Shown here: positions 25,389 to 34,538 of the stretch, piece after piece
Numbering within the stretch: the stretch's first letter is position 1
How the letters are laid out: each line of letters starts with the position of its first letter
NCBI GenBank assembly: GCA_045403155.1
Contig: JAXIPB010000048.1
Location: 1-64,000 of the forward strand
Origin: JAXIPB01 sp045403155
GTDB lineage: Bacteria > Actinomycetota > Actinomycetes > Mycobacteriales > Micromonosporaceae
Reading direction: 5' to 3'
Length of the DNA: 64,000 nucleotides
Notes under the pieces: generated by a model
The model's database searches: none
What the model was told of the DNA's origin: nothing
Seen by the model: only the letters and a program-made list of their open reading frames with translations
Position numbers and translations under genes: made by a program

Positions 25389-26331
25389 CTCGGCGGCGAA
25401 CGCCAGCGGGCTGGTCCTGGGTTACATACTCGACACCGTGATCGGCGATCCACGCCGCTTCCACCCCGTCGCCGGCTTTGGGCGACTGGCCGCCGCGCTG
25501 GAACGCGGAACCTACGCATCCGATCGGGCGGCCGGGGTCCGGCATGCCGCGATCGCGGTCGGTGCTCCTGTCGCGGTGGCGTCCGCCGCAGCGATCGCAA
25601 CCCGGCGACGTCCGCTCGTCCGGGCGGCACTTGTGGCCGCGACGACCTGGGCCGTCCTTGGCGGGGCGTCTCTGCGGCGTGAGGCGGGTGCGATCGCCGA
25701 TTCGCTCGAGGCCAAAGACATCGCCGCGACCCAGCGGCGCCTGCCGAACCTGTGCGGCCGAGATCCGTCCAGACTGGACGGTCCGGAGATTGCCCGGGCC
25801 ACGGTTGAGTCCGTCGCGGAGAACACGTCGGACGCGGTCGTCGCGCCGCTGGTATGGGGCGCCGTCGCCGGCCTACCCGGGCTGATCGGCTACCGAGCGA
25901 TCAACACGCTCGACGCGATGGTCGGTCACCGGTCCGAACGGTACGCGCGATTCGGCACTGCATCGGCGCGCGCGGACGACATGGCGAACCTCATTCCGAG
26001 CCGCGTCACCTCGGTGCTGACAGCCGTCGCCGCACCGCTGGTCGCAGGATCACCCCGCAGGACGGCCTGGATCTGGCTGCGCGACGGCAACCGCCACCCG
26101 AGCCCGAATTCCGGTCAGTGTGAGGCGGCGATGGCCGGCGCGCTCGGCGTCAGCCTCGGCGGGCGCAATGTCTACTTCGGACGCGAGGAGGACCGCCCGA
26201 TTCTTGGCGACGGGCCTCGCCCTGGCGCGCGCGACATCCGGCGAGCCGCACGCCTATCGGGAGCGGTCGGCGCGATCGCCGTCGCCGTGTGCGCGGCGCA
26301 TATCCTCACCCGACCGTGGCGGCGCCGGTGA
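25354..26331 (+). CDS. cbiB: Adenosylcobinamide-phosphate synthase (CbiB/CobD)
   Basis: 325 aa membrane protein. The N-terminal LGYILDTVIGDPRRFHPVAGFG is the hallmark of CbiB, followed by EIARATVESVAENTSDAVVAPL and DAMVGHRSERYARFGTASARADD. It joins an aminopropanol unit to adenosylcobyric acid in late cobalamin assembly. The ATG could be at 25354 or 25372. The ATG at 25334, overlapping the oxidase stop, is now out of frame because of a 20-bp duplication. The P-loop kinase gene overlaps its stop (GTGA). Confidence 0.92.
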   Translation: MSVGSRMSVGSRSAANASGLVLGYILDTVIGDPRRFHPVAGFGRLAAALERGTYASDRAAGVRHAAIAVGAPVAVASAAAIATRRRPLVRAALVAATTWAVLGGASLRREAGAIADSLEAKDIAATQRRLPNLCGRDPSRLDGPEIARATVESVAENTSDAVVAPLVWGAVAGLPGLIGYRAINTLDAMVGHRSERYARFGTASARADDMANLIPSRVTSVLTAVAAPLVAGSPRRTAWIWLRDGNRHPSPNSGQCEAAMAGALGVSLGGRNVYFGREEDRPILGDGPRPGARDIRRAARLSGAVGAIAVAVCAAHILTRPWRRR

Positions 26332-26942
26332 GCGGGACCGTCGAGCGTTATGCCGACCTGGCCGCAACGATCCTCGCGACGCCGGCGCGGCTTGGACCGA
26401 TCCGGTATGTAGGTGTGGACGGCCCGGCGGGATCCGGCAAGACGACCTTCGCCGCGCGACTCGCGACCGCGCTGCGGGGGGCGGGCGCCGACGTCGTCGA
26501 GGTGCACACCGACGACCTTCTCGAGGGCTGGACCGACATGATCAGCTTCTGGCCGCGATTCAACGAGTGGATCCTCGAGCCGCTGAGCCAAGGCACCGCC
26601 GGCGGCTACCGCCGGTATGACTGGCACCGCGGGCGCTTTGAGGACGAATGGCGCGCGGTGCCCGTACCGGATGTGCTTGTCGTCGATGGGGTGACGAGCG
26701 CTCGAGCGGCGGTCGCCCCGTACCTCGGTCTCGGCGTCTTCGTGGTCGCCGGCCGGGACCTCCGCCTCGCGCGCGGACTCGCCCGTGACGGCGAGGCGTT
26801 ACGCGAGGAGTGGCTCCGATGGATGGCGGACGAGGAGAAGCACTTCGCCACCGACGACACGCGGCGGCGGGCCGATGTTGTTGTCGACGGCGCGCCGGCG
26901 GTGCAGCACGATCCGGAGCGCGAGTTCGTGCGTCTGGCGTAG
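26328..26942 (+). CDS. Uridine-kinase-like P-loop NTPase
   Basis: 204 aa. Walker A is GPAGSGKTTFAARLA (about residue 33), a base-binding HTDDLLEGW region follows, and LVVDGVTSARAAVAPY is the Walker-B-like strand, as in uridine kinase/phosphoribulokinase relatives. The start is a GTG overlapping the cbiB stop. The real substrate is unknown; a role in cobalamin work is possible from position but no motif shows it. Confidence 0.82.
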   Translation: MSGTVERYADLAATILATPARLGPIRYVGVDGPAGSGKTTFAARLATALRGAGADVVEVHTDDLLEGWTDMISFWPRFNEWILEPLSQGTAGGYRRYDWHRGRFEDEWRAVPVPDVLVVDGVTSARAAVAPYLGLGVFVVAGRDLRLARGLARDGEALREEWLRWMADEEKHFATDDTRRRADVVVDGAPAVQHDPEREFVRLA

Positions 26943-26975
26943 ACGCGCACGCCCGCGGCGAGGGACGATCGAGGG

Positions 26976-28082
26976 GTGAGCGACGAGCGGAACGTACCGG
27001 CACGGCGGCGGGTCACATTGACGGGCATCTCGTCTCGGGCGTGGGAGCACCCCGCGGACCGGGGCGCGTTGACGGCGCTGCGGGAGCTGCGCGGCTTCGA
27101 TGAGGTCTTGAAGGCGTTGAACTCGTTGTGGAACGAGCGCGCGTACCGGCTTGAATTCCTGGGTGGAGCGATCCGGGTGGATCACCGGCAGTACCCGCGG
27201 ATCCACCGGCTCTTCGCAGAATCGGCCGCGACCCTGGATCTGGCCGAGTTGCCGGAGCTCTATGTCCAGTACGACCGCACCCTCAACGGCATGTGCATCG
27301 GCATGTCGAAGCCATTCATCGTGGTGAACACCGGAGCGCTGGAGTTGCTCGACGACGAGGAGCTGCGCAACCTTCTCGGCCACGAGATCGGCCACCTCAT
27401 GTCGGGGCACGCGGTATACCGCACGATGCTCGTGATCCTGACCAACTGGGCCGCCTCGCTGGCCTGGCTGCCGCTGGGGTCCATCCCGATCCGGGTCATC
27501 ATCGTGGCGCTGCGCGAGTGGTGGCGCAAGGCCGAACTCTCGGCCGACCGGGCCGGACTTCTCGCCGGTCAGGACCCGGCGGCGGCGCTGCGATTGACGA
27601 TGAAGCTCGCGGGCGGCGGCGATCTGTCCGAGGTGGACACCGCGGCCTTCCTCGAGCAGGCCGCTGAGTACGAGCGGACCGGTGATCTTCGGGACAGCCT
27701 GATCCGGATCCGCATGGTCGTGGGTCGAACGCACCCGCTGCCGGTCGGCCGGGCCGCGGCCCTGCGCCAATGGGTCGACTCGGGCGCATACGCGCGCATG
27801 GTCGGCGGAGACTATCCGCGCCGGGACGACGACAGCACCGCGTCGGCCTCGGCCGATGCGAAGGCGGCTGCCGACTCCTACCGGGAGGCATTCGCGGCCT
27901 CTCAGGATCCGCTAGTCGCGCTGCTGCGCCGACTCGGCGATGGAGCAACGGGAACAATGGGGGACTGGGTCAGTGCTAGCGCCGGTCGGTTCCGGGATTG
28001 GATGGGTACGGGCACCGCGCGCGACGGCTCGACCCAGCCCGACGGCGATGAGGCGGACGCACCGCCGCGGCAGGATCGGTAG
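26976..28082 (+). CDS. M48-family (HtpX-like) metallopeptidase
   Basis: 368 aa. The zinc motif HEIGH (about residue 136) within NLLGHEIGHLMSGH, and the third ligand region WRKAELSADRAGLLA, mark M48 peptidases. Two hydrophobic stretches lie between them (about 148-170). The C-terminal about 80 residues are an Ala/Asp-rich tail. M48 enzymes act in membrane-protein quality control. The start is GTG, 33 bases after the P-loop gene. Confidence 0.88.
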   Translation: MSDERNVPARRRVTLTGISSRAWEHPADRGALTALRELRGFDEVLKALNSLWNERAYRLEFLGGAIRVDHRQYPRIHRLFAESAATLDLAELPELYVQYDRTLNGMCIGMSKPFIVVNTGALELLDDEELRNLLGHEIGHLMSGHAVYRTMLVILTNWAASLAWLPLGSIPIRVIIVALREWWRKAELSADRAGLLAGQDPAAALRLTMKLAGGGDLSEVDTAAFLEQAAEYERTGDLRDSLIRIRMVVGRTHPLPVGRAAALRQWVDSGAYARMVGGDYPRRDDDSTASASADAKAAADSYREAFAASQDPLVALLRRLGDGATGTMGDWVSASAGRFRDWMGTGTARDGSTQPDGDEADAPPRQDR

Positions 28083-28103
28083 GCCCCCTTTACGATTCTG
28101 ACC

Positions 28104-29465
28104 ATGAGCCTCACCGAGCCGCAGCTGCGCGCCGCCGTCGCCGCCCAGATGGCGGGCGTACGTGCCGATCTTGAAAGCCTCGTCCGCATCCCGGGGATCG
28201 CTTTCGACGGCTTCGACCATTCGCAGGTTGACCGGTCCGCGGAGGCCGTGGCGGAGCTGCTGCGGGGTGCTGGTCTGCCGGACGTGAAGATCGTCCGCTC
28301 GGGCGGCCAGCCCGCCGTCATCGGCCGCCGACCAGCCCCCGACGGTGCGCCGACGGTTCTGCTCTACGCGCACCACGATGTGCAGCCGGTTGGCGATCGT
28401 ACGGCGTGGCTCACCGATCCGTTCGAGCCGGTTGAGCGGGAGGGCCGGCTCTACGGCCGCGGTGCCGCAGACGACAAGGCGGGCATCATGGCCCACGTCG
28501 CGGCACTTCGGGCATTCGGCGACGACCTTCCGGTGGGCGTGGTGGTCTTCGTCGAGGGCGAGGAAGAGTTCGGTTCGGACTCCCTCGAGGAACTGCTTCT
28601 GCTGCATCGGTCGGAGTTGGCCGCGGACGTGATTGTCATCGCCGACTCGGGCAACTGGGATATCGGACAGCCGGCGCTGACCACGTCGCTCCGTGGCATC
28701 GTCAACTGCTTCGTTGAGGTGCAGACGCTTGATCACGCCGTCCACAGTGGAATGTTTGGCGGAGCGATTCCCGACGCCCTGACGGCAATGTGTCGTCTCC
28801 TCGCGACGCTCCACGACGCTACCGGTGACGTGGCCGTCGAGGGACTCGTCCGTCGCGAAGCGGCGCCGTTGGACTATCCGGAGGAGCGCTTCCGTGCTCA
28901 AGCGGGACTCCTTGGTGGCGTCTCGTTGATCGGTACGGGGCGGATCGTGGACCGCATCTGGACCCGCCCCGCGATCTCGGTGCTGGGCATTGACGCCCCC
29001 CGCACCGCCGAGGCGCCCAACGCGTTGGTGCCGGTGGCCAAGGCGAAGGTCTCGGTACGGATAGCGCCGGGCGACGACCCCAAGAAGGCCTTCCTCGCCC
29101 TGGAGTCGCACGTCGAACGGCACGCTCCCTGGGGATCCCGGGTGACGGTGACCCTAGAGCACGATGGCGCCCCGTGTGTCATCGACTCGACTGGAGCCGC
29201 GTACGACGCGGCGCGGACCGCCTTCGCGACCGCGTGGGACGGCGTCGCGCCGGTGGACATGGGAGTTGGCGGGTCCATCCCGTTCATCGCAACCTTTCAG
29301 GATCTGTTCCCGTCGGCGTCGATCCTGGTGACCGGCGTCGAGGATCCCGACTCGCGGGCGCACGGACCAAACGAGAGCCTGCACCTGGCCGAGTTCGAGC
29401 GGGCCTGCCTGGGAGAGACCTTGCTGTTGGCGCACGTGGCCCGGATGGTTTCGCCCGATTCCTAG
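28104..29465 (+). CDS. M20-family dipeptidase/deacylase
   Basis: 453 aa. The di-zinc core is LLYAHHDVQPVG (first His-x-Asp), GRGAADDKAGIMAH (bridging Asp), EGEEEFGSDS (Glu pair) and IADSGNWD; the lid domain includes DHAVHSGMFGG. This matches cytosolic M20 dipeptidases of the CNDP/DapE-like group. The ATG sits 21 bases after the M48 gene, so the pair is likely cotranscribed. Confidence 0.92.
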   Translation: MSLTEPQLRAAVAAQMAGVRADLESLVRIPGIAFDGFDHSQVDRSAEAVAELLRGAGLPDVKIVRSGGQPAVIGRRPAPDGAPTVLLYAHHDVQPVGDRTAWLTDPFEPVEREGRLYGRGAADDKAGIMAHVAALRAFGDDLPVGVVVFVEGEEEFGSDSLEELLLLHRSELAADVIVIADSGNWDIGQPALTTSLRGIVNCFVEVQTLDHAVHSGMFGGAIPDALTAMCRLLATLHDATGDVAVEGLVRREAAPLDYPEERFRAQAGLLGGVSLIGTGRIVDRIWTRPAISVLGIDAPRTAEAPNALVPVAKAKVSVRIAPGDDPKKAFLALESHVERHAPWGSRVTVTLEHDGAPCVIDSTGAAYDAARTAFATAWDGVAPVDMGVGGSIPFIATFQDLFPSASILVTGVEDPDSRAHGPNESLHLAEFERACLGETLLLAHVARMVSPDS

Positions 29466-29549
29466 AGGGACGCGGCGCGCCGCGACACGTCGAACAAAAG
29501 TTCGGTTAGATTCTTGCCAAGCGGTTCTGGCGTAGCTAGGGTCTAGAAC

Positions 29550-29756
29550 ATGGGTACGAGAGATGTCATGGACCAGCTGCACGCAGCGATCGCCGCACTC
29601 GACGAAGAGGATGTCCGGGCACTTCCCGAGGCGATTCTCACCGAGCAGATCGACCAGCTCGTCGCAATCCTTCACCAGCTCGACTCGCACCTCACGCGCG
29701 TAGCGAACGCCGTGCTCGCCCGTGCCTTCACCGTCTCCGAAGTGGTCGCCGCCTAG
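29550..29756 (+). CDS. Small helical protein, possibly DUF222-like fragment
   Basis: 68 aa, no signal or membrane segment. Predicted helices MDQLHAAIAALDEEDVRAL and QIDQLVAILHQLDSHLTRV recall the N-terminal helices of DUF222 (13E12-type HNH) proteins, but the HNH part is absent and the ORF stops cleanly. It could be a stand-alone small protein or the stub of a lost DUF222-HNH gene. The similarity is weak and judged by eye. Confidence 0.5.
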   Translation: MGTRDVMDQLHAAIAALDEEDVRALPEAILTEQIDQLVAILHQLDSHLTRVANAVLARAFTVSEVVAA

Positions 29757-29827
29757 CTTTCGGCGGCGCGGTTCGACGGCGCGGCTCGCGGCAGTCGAAT
29801 GTCGGACGTGTCGCGCATGATGTAGTC

Positions 29828-31429
29828 GTGCTGTTCGCAGAGCTCGCGGCAACGTCGGCTGCGGTCGCCTCGGTTCCGGGTCGGCGAGCAAAGATCGAGT
29901 TACTAGCAGGAGCACTCAAGGCGCTCGCGGCCGCGGGCGACCCTCGGGAGATCGAGGCGGGGGCGGCCTATCTCGCGGGGGAGATGCGCCAACGCCAGAT
30001 CGGTGTCGGCTGGGCTAGCTTGCGCGACCTTCCCGCGCCCGCGGACGTCGCGACGCTTATGGTCACAGACGTCGACGCCAGGTTGGCCGAGATGGGCTCG
30101 GTCTCCGGGGCCGGCTCCCAGTCCCGCCGGCGCGGCCTCGTGCAGAGTCTCTTTGGCGCGGCGACGGCGGACGAGCAGCGCCTGCTGGGTGGGATCATCT
30201 CCGGCGAGGTTCGCCAGGGCGCTCAGGCCGGCCTGCTCGCCGATGCGATCGCGGCGGCCGCGGGCGTCACGCCGACGGCCGTCCGTCGCGCGCTTCTGCT
30301 CTCCGGGGATCTCAAGCACGTCGCAGCTGCCGCACTCTCTGGCGGCGAGGCGGCGCTTGGCGAGTTCAGCCTCACCCTCGGCCGACCGCTGGCTCCCATG
30401 CTCGCGCAGGCCGCCGCGAGCGTCGAGGAGGCACTGTCGGCCACCGGCGCACCTGCGTCGGTCGACGCCAAGCTCGACGGAATCCGGGTGCAGGTCCACC
30501 GGGACCGTGACCAGGTGGCGGTCTTCAGCCGGAGCCTCGATGACATCACGGCCCGGGTGCCGGAGATTGTCGAGGTGGTCCGCGCGCTCCCGTCGACCGC
30601 CATGGTGCTCGACGGGGAGGCGTTGGCGGTCGACACCTCGGGGCGCGCTCGACCATTCCAGGAGACCTCGGGCCGGGCGGCACGGTTCACGACCGGCCGG
30701 CTGACGCCGTTCTTCTTCGACGTCCTCCACCTGGACGGCGAGGACCTCATCGACGAGCCCGGGATGGTGCGATGGGCCGCGCTGGACACGGCTGTGCCGG
30801 CGTGGTTGCGGGTGGCCCGCACGACGGTCGCGTCGGCCGCCGAGGCCGAGGCCGCGTTCGCGGCGGCGCTGGACCGCGGGCAGGAAGGGGTGGTTATCAA
30901 GGCGGCCGCAGCGCCGTATGACGTCGGGCGGCGGGGCGCGGCCTGGATCAAGGTCAAGCCGCGGCACACGCTCGATCTTGTCATCCTCGCCGCAGAATGG
31001 GGCCACGGCCGGCGCAATGGCTGGCTATCCAATTTGCATCTCGGTGCCCGCGATCCGGCGGGCGGCTTCGTCATGCTGGGCAAGACGTTCAAGGGTCTCA
31101 CCGACGCGATGTTGACCTGGCAGACCGCACGGCTGCTGGAGCTCGCCGTGGACCGTGGCGATTGGGTCGTGACGGTGCGCCCCGAACTCGTCGTGGAGAT
31201 CGCGTTCGACGGGGTGCAGGCGAGCACGCGCTACCCGGGCGGCGTCGCGCTTCGGTTTGCGCGCGTGCTGCGATACCGCGAGGACAAGCCCGCCGCGGAG
31301 GCAGACACGATCGGCGCCGTCCGGGCACTATCGCACGCGGCCCACCTCGCCGACCCGTCCGTCCCTCCCGCCGACCCGTCCATCCCCCTCGCTGCTCCTC
31401 TCGCCGATCAAGGAGAAGCGGCGGAGTAG
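29828..31429 (+). CDS. ATP-dependent DNA ligase (LigB-like)
   Basis: 533 aa. An N-terminal DNA-binding domain (about 1-205) is followed by the nucleotidyltransferase core with the adenylated Lys in DAKLDGIRVQVH (motif I), FSRSLDDIT (motif III region), VLDGEALAV and FFFDVLHLDGEDL, EGVVIKAA (motif IV) and WIKVKPRHTLDLV (motif V). The C-terminal OB fold ends near RFARVLRYREDKP. Length and domain order match mycobacterial LigB. The tail after this is a repeat-encoded Pro/Asp stretch. The start is GTG. Confidence 0.92.
   Translation: MLFAELAATSAAVASVPGRRAKIELLAGALKALAAAGDPREIEAGAAYLAGEMRQRQIGVGWASLRDLPAPADVATLMVTDVDARLAEMGSVSGAGSQSRRRGLVQSLFGAATADEQRLLGGIISGEVRQGAQAGLLADAIAAAAGVTPTAVRRALLLSGDLKHVAAAALSGGEAALGEFSLTLGRPLAPMLAQAAASVEEALSATGAPASVDAKLDGIRVQVHRDRDQVAVFSRSLDDITARVPEIVEVVRALPSTAMVLDGEALAVDTSGRARPFQETSGRAARFTTGRLTPFFFDVLHLDGEDLIDEPGMVRWAALDTAVPAWLRVARTTVASAAEAEAAFAAALDRGQEGVVIKAAAAPYDVGRRGAAWIKVKPRHTLDLVILAAEWGHGRRNGWLSNLHLGARDPAGGFVMLGKTFKGLTDAMLTWQTARLLELAVDRGDWVVTVRPELVVEIAFDGVQASTRYPGGVALRFARVLRYREDKPAAEADTIGAVRALSHAAHLADPSVPPADPSIPLAAPLADQGEAAE
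31349..31390. repeat. 21-bp tandem repeat at gene end
   Basis: Two 21-bp units beginning gccgacccgtcc (31349-31369, 31370-31390) encode ADPSVPP/ADPSIPL in the ligase tail, 39 bases before the stop. Confidence 0.8.
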
Positions 31430-31479
31430 CCCGCGGACGATGCCACAGGTCGCTGATCAACCGGAGCGGGAGGCGACCG

Positions 31480-31755
31480 TCAGGCCGCGGGGTCGCCGCG
31501 GCGGACGTTGGACTCGATCTCGGCGGCGGCGAACTCGAGCAGTTCGTGCGCGAGGTTCGACAGCGCGCGGGCCCCCGCCACCTCCTCGCCGATGCGCGGT
31601 ATCGGCCGATCGACGGGATTCCGGCGCGACTGGCCATGCCCGTGCAGTTCCCGACCCGCCGGCGTTCGCAAGACCGCCATCGCGTGCGTGCGGTCGGCGT
31701 CCTCCTCGAATCGAATCTCGATCGTCCAGATCGCGGTGGTTGTCATCGTCGCCAT
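31480..31755 (-). CDS. DUF1876 domain protein
   Basis: 91 aa. TTAIWTIEIRFEEDADRTHAMAVL is split here as WTIEIRFEEDADRTHA plus LRTPAGRELHGHGQSRR, matching the DUF1876 pattern of small actinobacterial proteins; helix LAHELLEFAAAEIE closes it. Function unknown. GGAGGTGGGCC before the ATG at 31755 fixes the start. It is divergent from the sigma-factor gene and convergent with the ligase. Confidence 0.85.
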   Translation of the reverse strand: MATMTTTAIWTIEIRFEEDADRTHAMAVLRTPAGRELHGHGQSRRNPVDRPIPRIGEEVAGARALSNLAHELLEFAAAEIESNVRRGDPAA

Positions 31756-31830
31756 GGCCCACCTCCGTGTGGCTCGACTGCCTCCATTCTCGGCCTCTCC
31801 GCACCAAGATCACCGTTTAACTGTTTAACA

Positions 31831-31849
31831 CTCGCCCACTCCGGGCGAG
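31831..31849. other. Perfect 7-bp hairpin in divergent intergenic region
   Basis: CTCGCCC-ACTCC-GGGCGAG lies in the 227-bp gap between the divergent DUF1876 and sigma genes, just after a direct repeat gtttaac-tgtttaac (31815-31829). It has no T-run, so it is not a classic terminator. It may be an operator or 5'-UTR hairpin. Confidence 0.4.
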
Positions 31850-31982
31850 CGGAAATGGGCACGTGCTCAATCGTTGTCAGGATCTTGGCGCGACGACCGG
31901 CTACAGTTCGTTGCCGTGGCGATGCAACCCAGCCAGCCCTAGCCCGCATCAAGACTGTGTACCGGTCGAGTTGGAGGCGCGG

Positions 31983-32489
31983 GTGCGGCAGGATGACGAA
32001 CGGCGCTATGTCGAGTACGTCTCGTCACGGTTGCCGTGGATACGCAAGATCGCCTTCCTGCTGTGCCAGGACTGGCACGGCGCCGATGACGTCGCGCAGA
32101 CCGCGATCACCCGGCTCTACATCCATTGGCGCTCCGCCAGCATGGCAACGAGCCTCGACGCGTACGTGCGGACCATTGTCGTCCGTGCCTACCTGAGCGA
32201 GCGGCGCACGGGCTGGGCGCGCCGGGTCGACCTGCGCGATGAGCCGATCGCCGATGCAGCCGCCGCCGATCGTGACCCGAGTACCACGCTCGCGATCCGC
32301 CAGGCGCTCATCGATGTCGCACCACGGCAACGGGCGGCGCTGGTTCTGCGCTACTACTGCGACCTGTCCGTGGAGGACACCGCGCACGCGCTCGGATGCT
32401 CGACCGGCACGGTCAAGAGCCAGACCGCCCGTGGACTCGAGTCACTCCGTCGGGCCCTTGATGCCCGCCAGATAACCGTTGAGGGATGA
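31983..32489 (+). CDS. ECF sigma factor, SigE family
   Basis: 168 aa. Sigma region 2 is YVSSRLPWIRKIAFLLCQDWHGADDVAQ, spanning about 10-40, and region 4 has RQRAALVLRYYCDLS followed by HALGCSTGTVKSQTARGL. This is the SigE/SigM-like SigE-family pattern of streptomycetes and relatives. The GTG at 31983 has GGAGG 7 bases before it and starts right at the domain. The next gene overlaps its stop (ATGA), which implies a sigma/partner operon. Confidence 0.92.
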   Translation: MRQDDERRYVEYVSSRLPWIRKIAFLLCQDWHGADDVAQTAITRLYIHWRSASMATSLDAYVRTIVVRAYLSERRTGWARRVDLRDEPIADAAAADRDPSTTLAIRQALIDVAPRQRAALVLRYYCDLSVEDTAHALGCSTGTVKSQTARGLESLRRALDARQITVEG

Positions 32490-33619
32490 GCATGGAACGC
32501 TCCACTCTGCACAACCTGCTCGAAACGCTGGCGGCGAGCCCGCAGCCGCCGACCACTGTGGACATCTCCCGTGCGGCCTCGGAGGGTCGCAGGACGGTGC
32601 GGCTGCGCCGGCTCGCGGCCGCGGGTTCGGCGGCACTGGTGACGGCGGCGATCGCCATCGTGACCAGCGTCGTCGCCTCGGGCACGGTCGCGGTGGGACC
32701 GGAGCCCCAGCCCGCCGACTCATCGATCTCAGTCAGCCCGCCGGTTGAGCCGCCGCCCGGCGAGGCGCCGAAGGCGTTCGATCCGCTGGTCCAGTACGCC
32801 GACTTCGGCTGGCTCCCGGAGGGATTGACATATCGACTCACCCATAGCGACCCGACAAGACTGAGTATCAATGTGCATCAATCTGGCGCCATACCGTGCT
32901 CCGCCGCGGACCCCGCCGTACCGGCTGGCTGCGGTGTGGACTACTCACCCGGAATGGTTGCCCTGACCGTGGTCCCGGCTGGTCGCACGATCCAGCCGGC
33001 GGTGGCGAGCTTCAGCGCCGCCGAGCCAGTGAATGGCCGTCCAGCGAGATGGGCGGACGACGCGGAGTCCGGCCTGTCGCTGCAGTGGGAGTACGCACCC
33101 GGCGCATGGGCTGAGGTAGGCCTATGGAGCGTGGAGTACGCAGGCGACGCGAGGTATGTCGCCCGTCGAATCGCGGAGACCGTACGGTTCGGCATCGATC
33201 AGCGAATCAAGCTGCCCGTGCAGCCTACGGGGCTACCGGCAACGATCCGCATCATGGCCGTCTCTGTGTCCCGCGAGTTTGCGGCCGGCTCATCGGGGTG
33301 GTCTATCGAGCTCCAGTACAGCAACACAGGCGAGCGCACCAGCCTCGGAGACTGGCCGCTCAGCATCCTCGCGTACCTGTCGTCGGCTCGAGAGGGAGAC
33401 GGAAACCTGGTCGGTGATCCGACTACGACGCTCGACGGTTATCCGGCCCGACGCATCAACCATCGCGATGGCGGGAAGGGCCTGCAGGTGTTCGATGTCG
33501 ACGGCGTCTTCATCGAGATGAGTACCCACAGCTCGGCGATGACGCAACAGCTGGGGGGCGGGCTCGACGGCCTGTTCCGGGGCCTGGAGATCAACCGTGA
33601 CCCGTCCAATTGGCGGTGA
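32486..33619 (+). CDS. Membrane-anchored partner of the sigma factor (anti-sigma-like)
   Basis: 377 aa. A short cytoplasmic N-terminus (about 1-40), one membrane helix (about 43-66) and a large extracytoplasmic domain with a Pro-rich stalk. No zinc-binding HxxxCxxC anti-sigma motif is present. The ATGA overlap with the SigE-family gene suggests it controls or responds to that sigma factor. The outer domain is not recognised; the two Cys of SGAIPCSAADP and PAGCGVDY may form a disulfide. Confidence 0.72.
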   Translation: MSMERSTLHNLLETLAASPQPPTTVDISRAASEGRRTVRLRRLAAAGSAALVTAAIAIVTSVVASGTVAVGPEPQPADSSISVSPPVEPPPGEAPKAFDPLVQYADFGWLPEGLTYRLTHSDPTRLSINVHQSGAIPCSAADPAVPAGCGVDYSPGMVALTVVPAGRTIQPAVASFSAAEPVNGRPARWADDAESGLSLQWEYAPGAWAEVGLWSVEYAGDARYVARRIAETVRFGIDQRIKLPVQPTGLPATIRIMAVSVSREFAAGSSGWSIELQYSNTGERTSLGDWPLSILAYLSSAREGDGNLVGDPTTTLDGYPARRINHRDGGKGLQVFDVDGVFIEMSTHSSAMTQQLGGGLDGLFRGLEINRDPSNWR

Positions 33620-33631
33620 CGCGGTCCGCAC

Positions 33632-33705
33632 CCTCAAGATCCCGGTGATCATGAGCTGAGCGTCGCCAAAACGCGCCGATCATGACCTCCAGGTCATGAT
33701 CGGCG
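33632..33705 (-). repeat. 74-bp intergenic element, copy 6
   Basis: The palindrome is at 33674-33705, the spacer at 33655-33673 and the distal arm at 33632-33654. It sits between convergent genes. The SURF1 stop codon (33694-33696) lies inside the palindrome. Confidence 0.93.
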
Positions 33706-34467
33706 ATTGGGGTGGAGGGTGCGGGCTTCGCGGGTGACGAGATAGCCCAGGCCGACCAGGGTGAGGGCGGCGAATATCCACCACTGAACCACGTACCCCG
33801 CGTTCATTCCTGCGTTCTCGTAGTCGGGCGGAATCGCTACGTAGGCCGGATCCGCCGGCGGCTCCTGGTTCTCCAGGGTCAGGTAGGCCCCATACAGCGG
33901 GTAGGGGAGCGCTGGGGCGATGAGGTCGGGCGCGATGCGTCGTACGGATAACTTGCCGCCAAAGTTTTCGGTCGAGCCGGCCCGGCTCTCCGGCGCGTGG
34001 ATGCGGCCGAGGACGGTGACCTCGCCGGCCGGCGCGGGCGGAACTTCGGGCGGCGTGGCGGATCCGGCTGCGGCTGGCGGCACCCAGCCCCGGTCGACAA
34101 GCACGGCGGAGCCATCCCTCAGCACGAGCGGGGTAATGATCTCGAAGCCGACGCGGCCGCGAACGGTTCGCGCTCGGGCCAGGATTTCGTGCTGCGAGTC
34201 GTAGCGGCCGGACACGGTGACCCTGGTCCACGCCGCCTCCGCCGGCGGTCGCGCACCGACCACGCCGGGCTGCGCCGGTGTTGGCGCGGACAGCACCTGC
34301 GTCAGCGGCACCGGAGTGGCGATGGCCGCCGCGTCGATGCGGGCGTTGATCTCACTCCGGAGGTGGTACCGATCCAGCTGCCAGAGGCCGAGTCCGACCA
34401 TACCGACGGCGGCCAGAGTCATCAATAGACCGAGGCCGATCCAGCGCGGCGACAGCAGAAACCGGTA
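33694..34467 (-). CDS. SURF1 family protein
   Basis: About 257 aa with the SURF1 plan: an N-terminal helix (about 5-27, after YRFLLSPRWIG), an extracytoplasmic domain containing VTVSGRYD, VGFEIITPLVLRDG and VLVDRGWVPP, and a second helix near the C-terminus (WWIFAALTLVGLGYLV). SURF1 assists cytochrome c oxidase assembly. I chose the GTG at 34467 because YRFLLSPRW is the usual beginning. The last residues NRRS and the stop come from repeat copy 6. Confidence 0.85.
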   Translation of the reverse strand, partial: YRFLLSPRWIGLGLLMTLAAVGMVGLGLWQLDRYHLRSEINARIDAAAIATPVPLTQVLSAPTPAQPGVVGARPPAEAAWTRVTVSGRYDSQHEILARARTVRGRVGFEIITPLVLRDGSAVLVDRGWVPPAAAGSATPPEVPPAPAGEVTVLGRIHAPESRAGSTENFGGKLSVRRIAPDLIAPALPYPLYGAYLTLENQEPPADPAYVAIPPDYENAGMNAGYVVQWWIFAALTLVGLGYLVTREARTLHPNRRS

Positions 34468-34538
34468 CACGTCACGGCAGGTTACTCCGCCGCCCGGACG
34501 GCCACGTGACCGTCCAGGTCGAGAGTGCAAAGGCGGGT

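Noticed and set aside
31831..31849. Rho-independent terminator
   Set aside because: The hairpin is perfect but lacks a T-run and lies between divergent genes, where no transcript should end.
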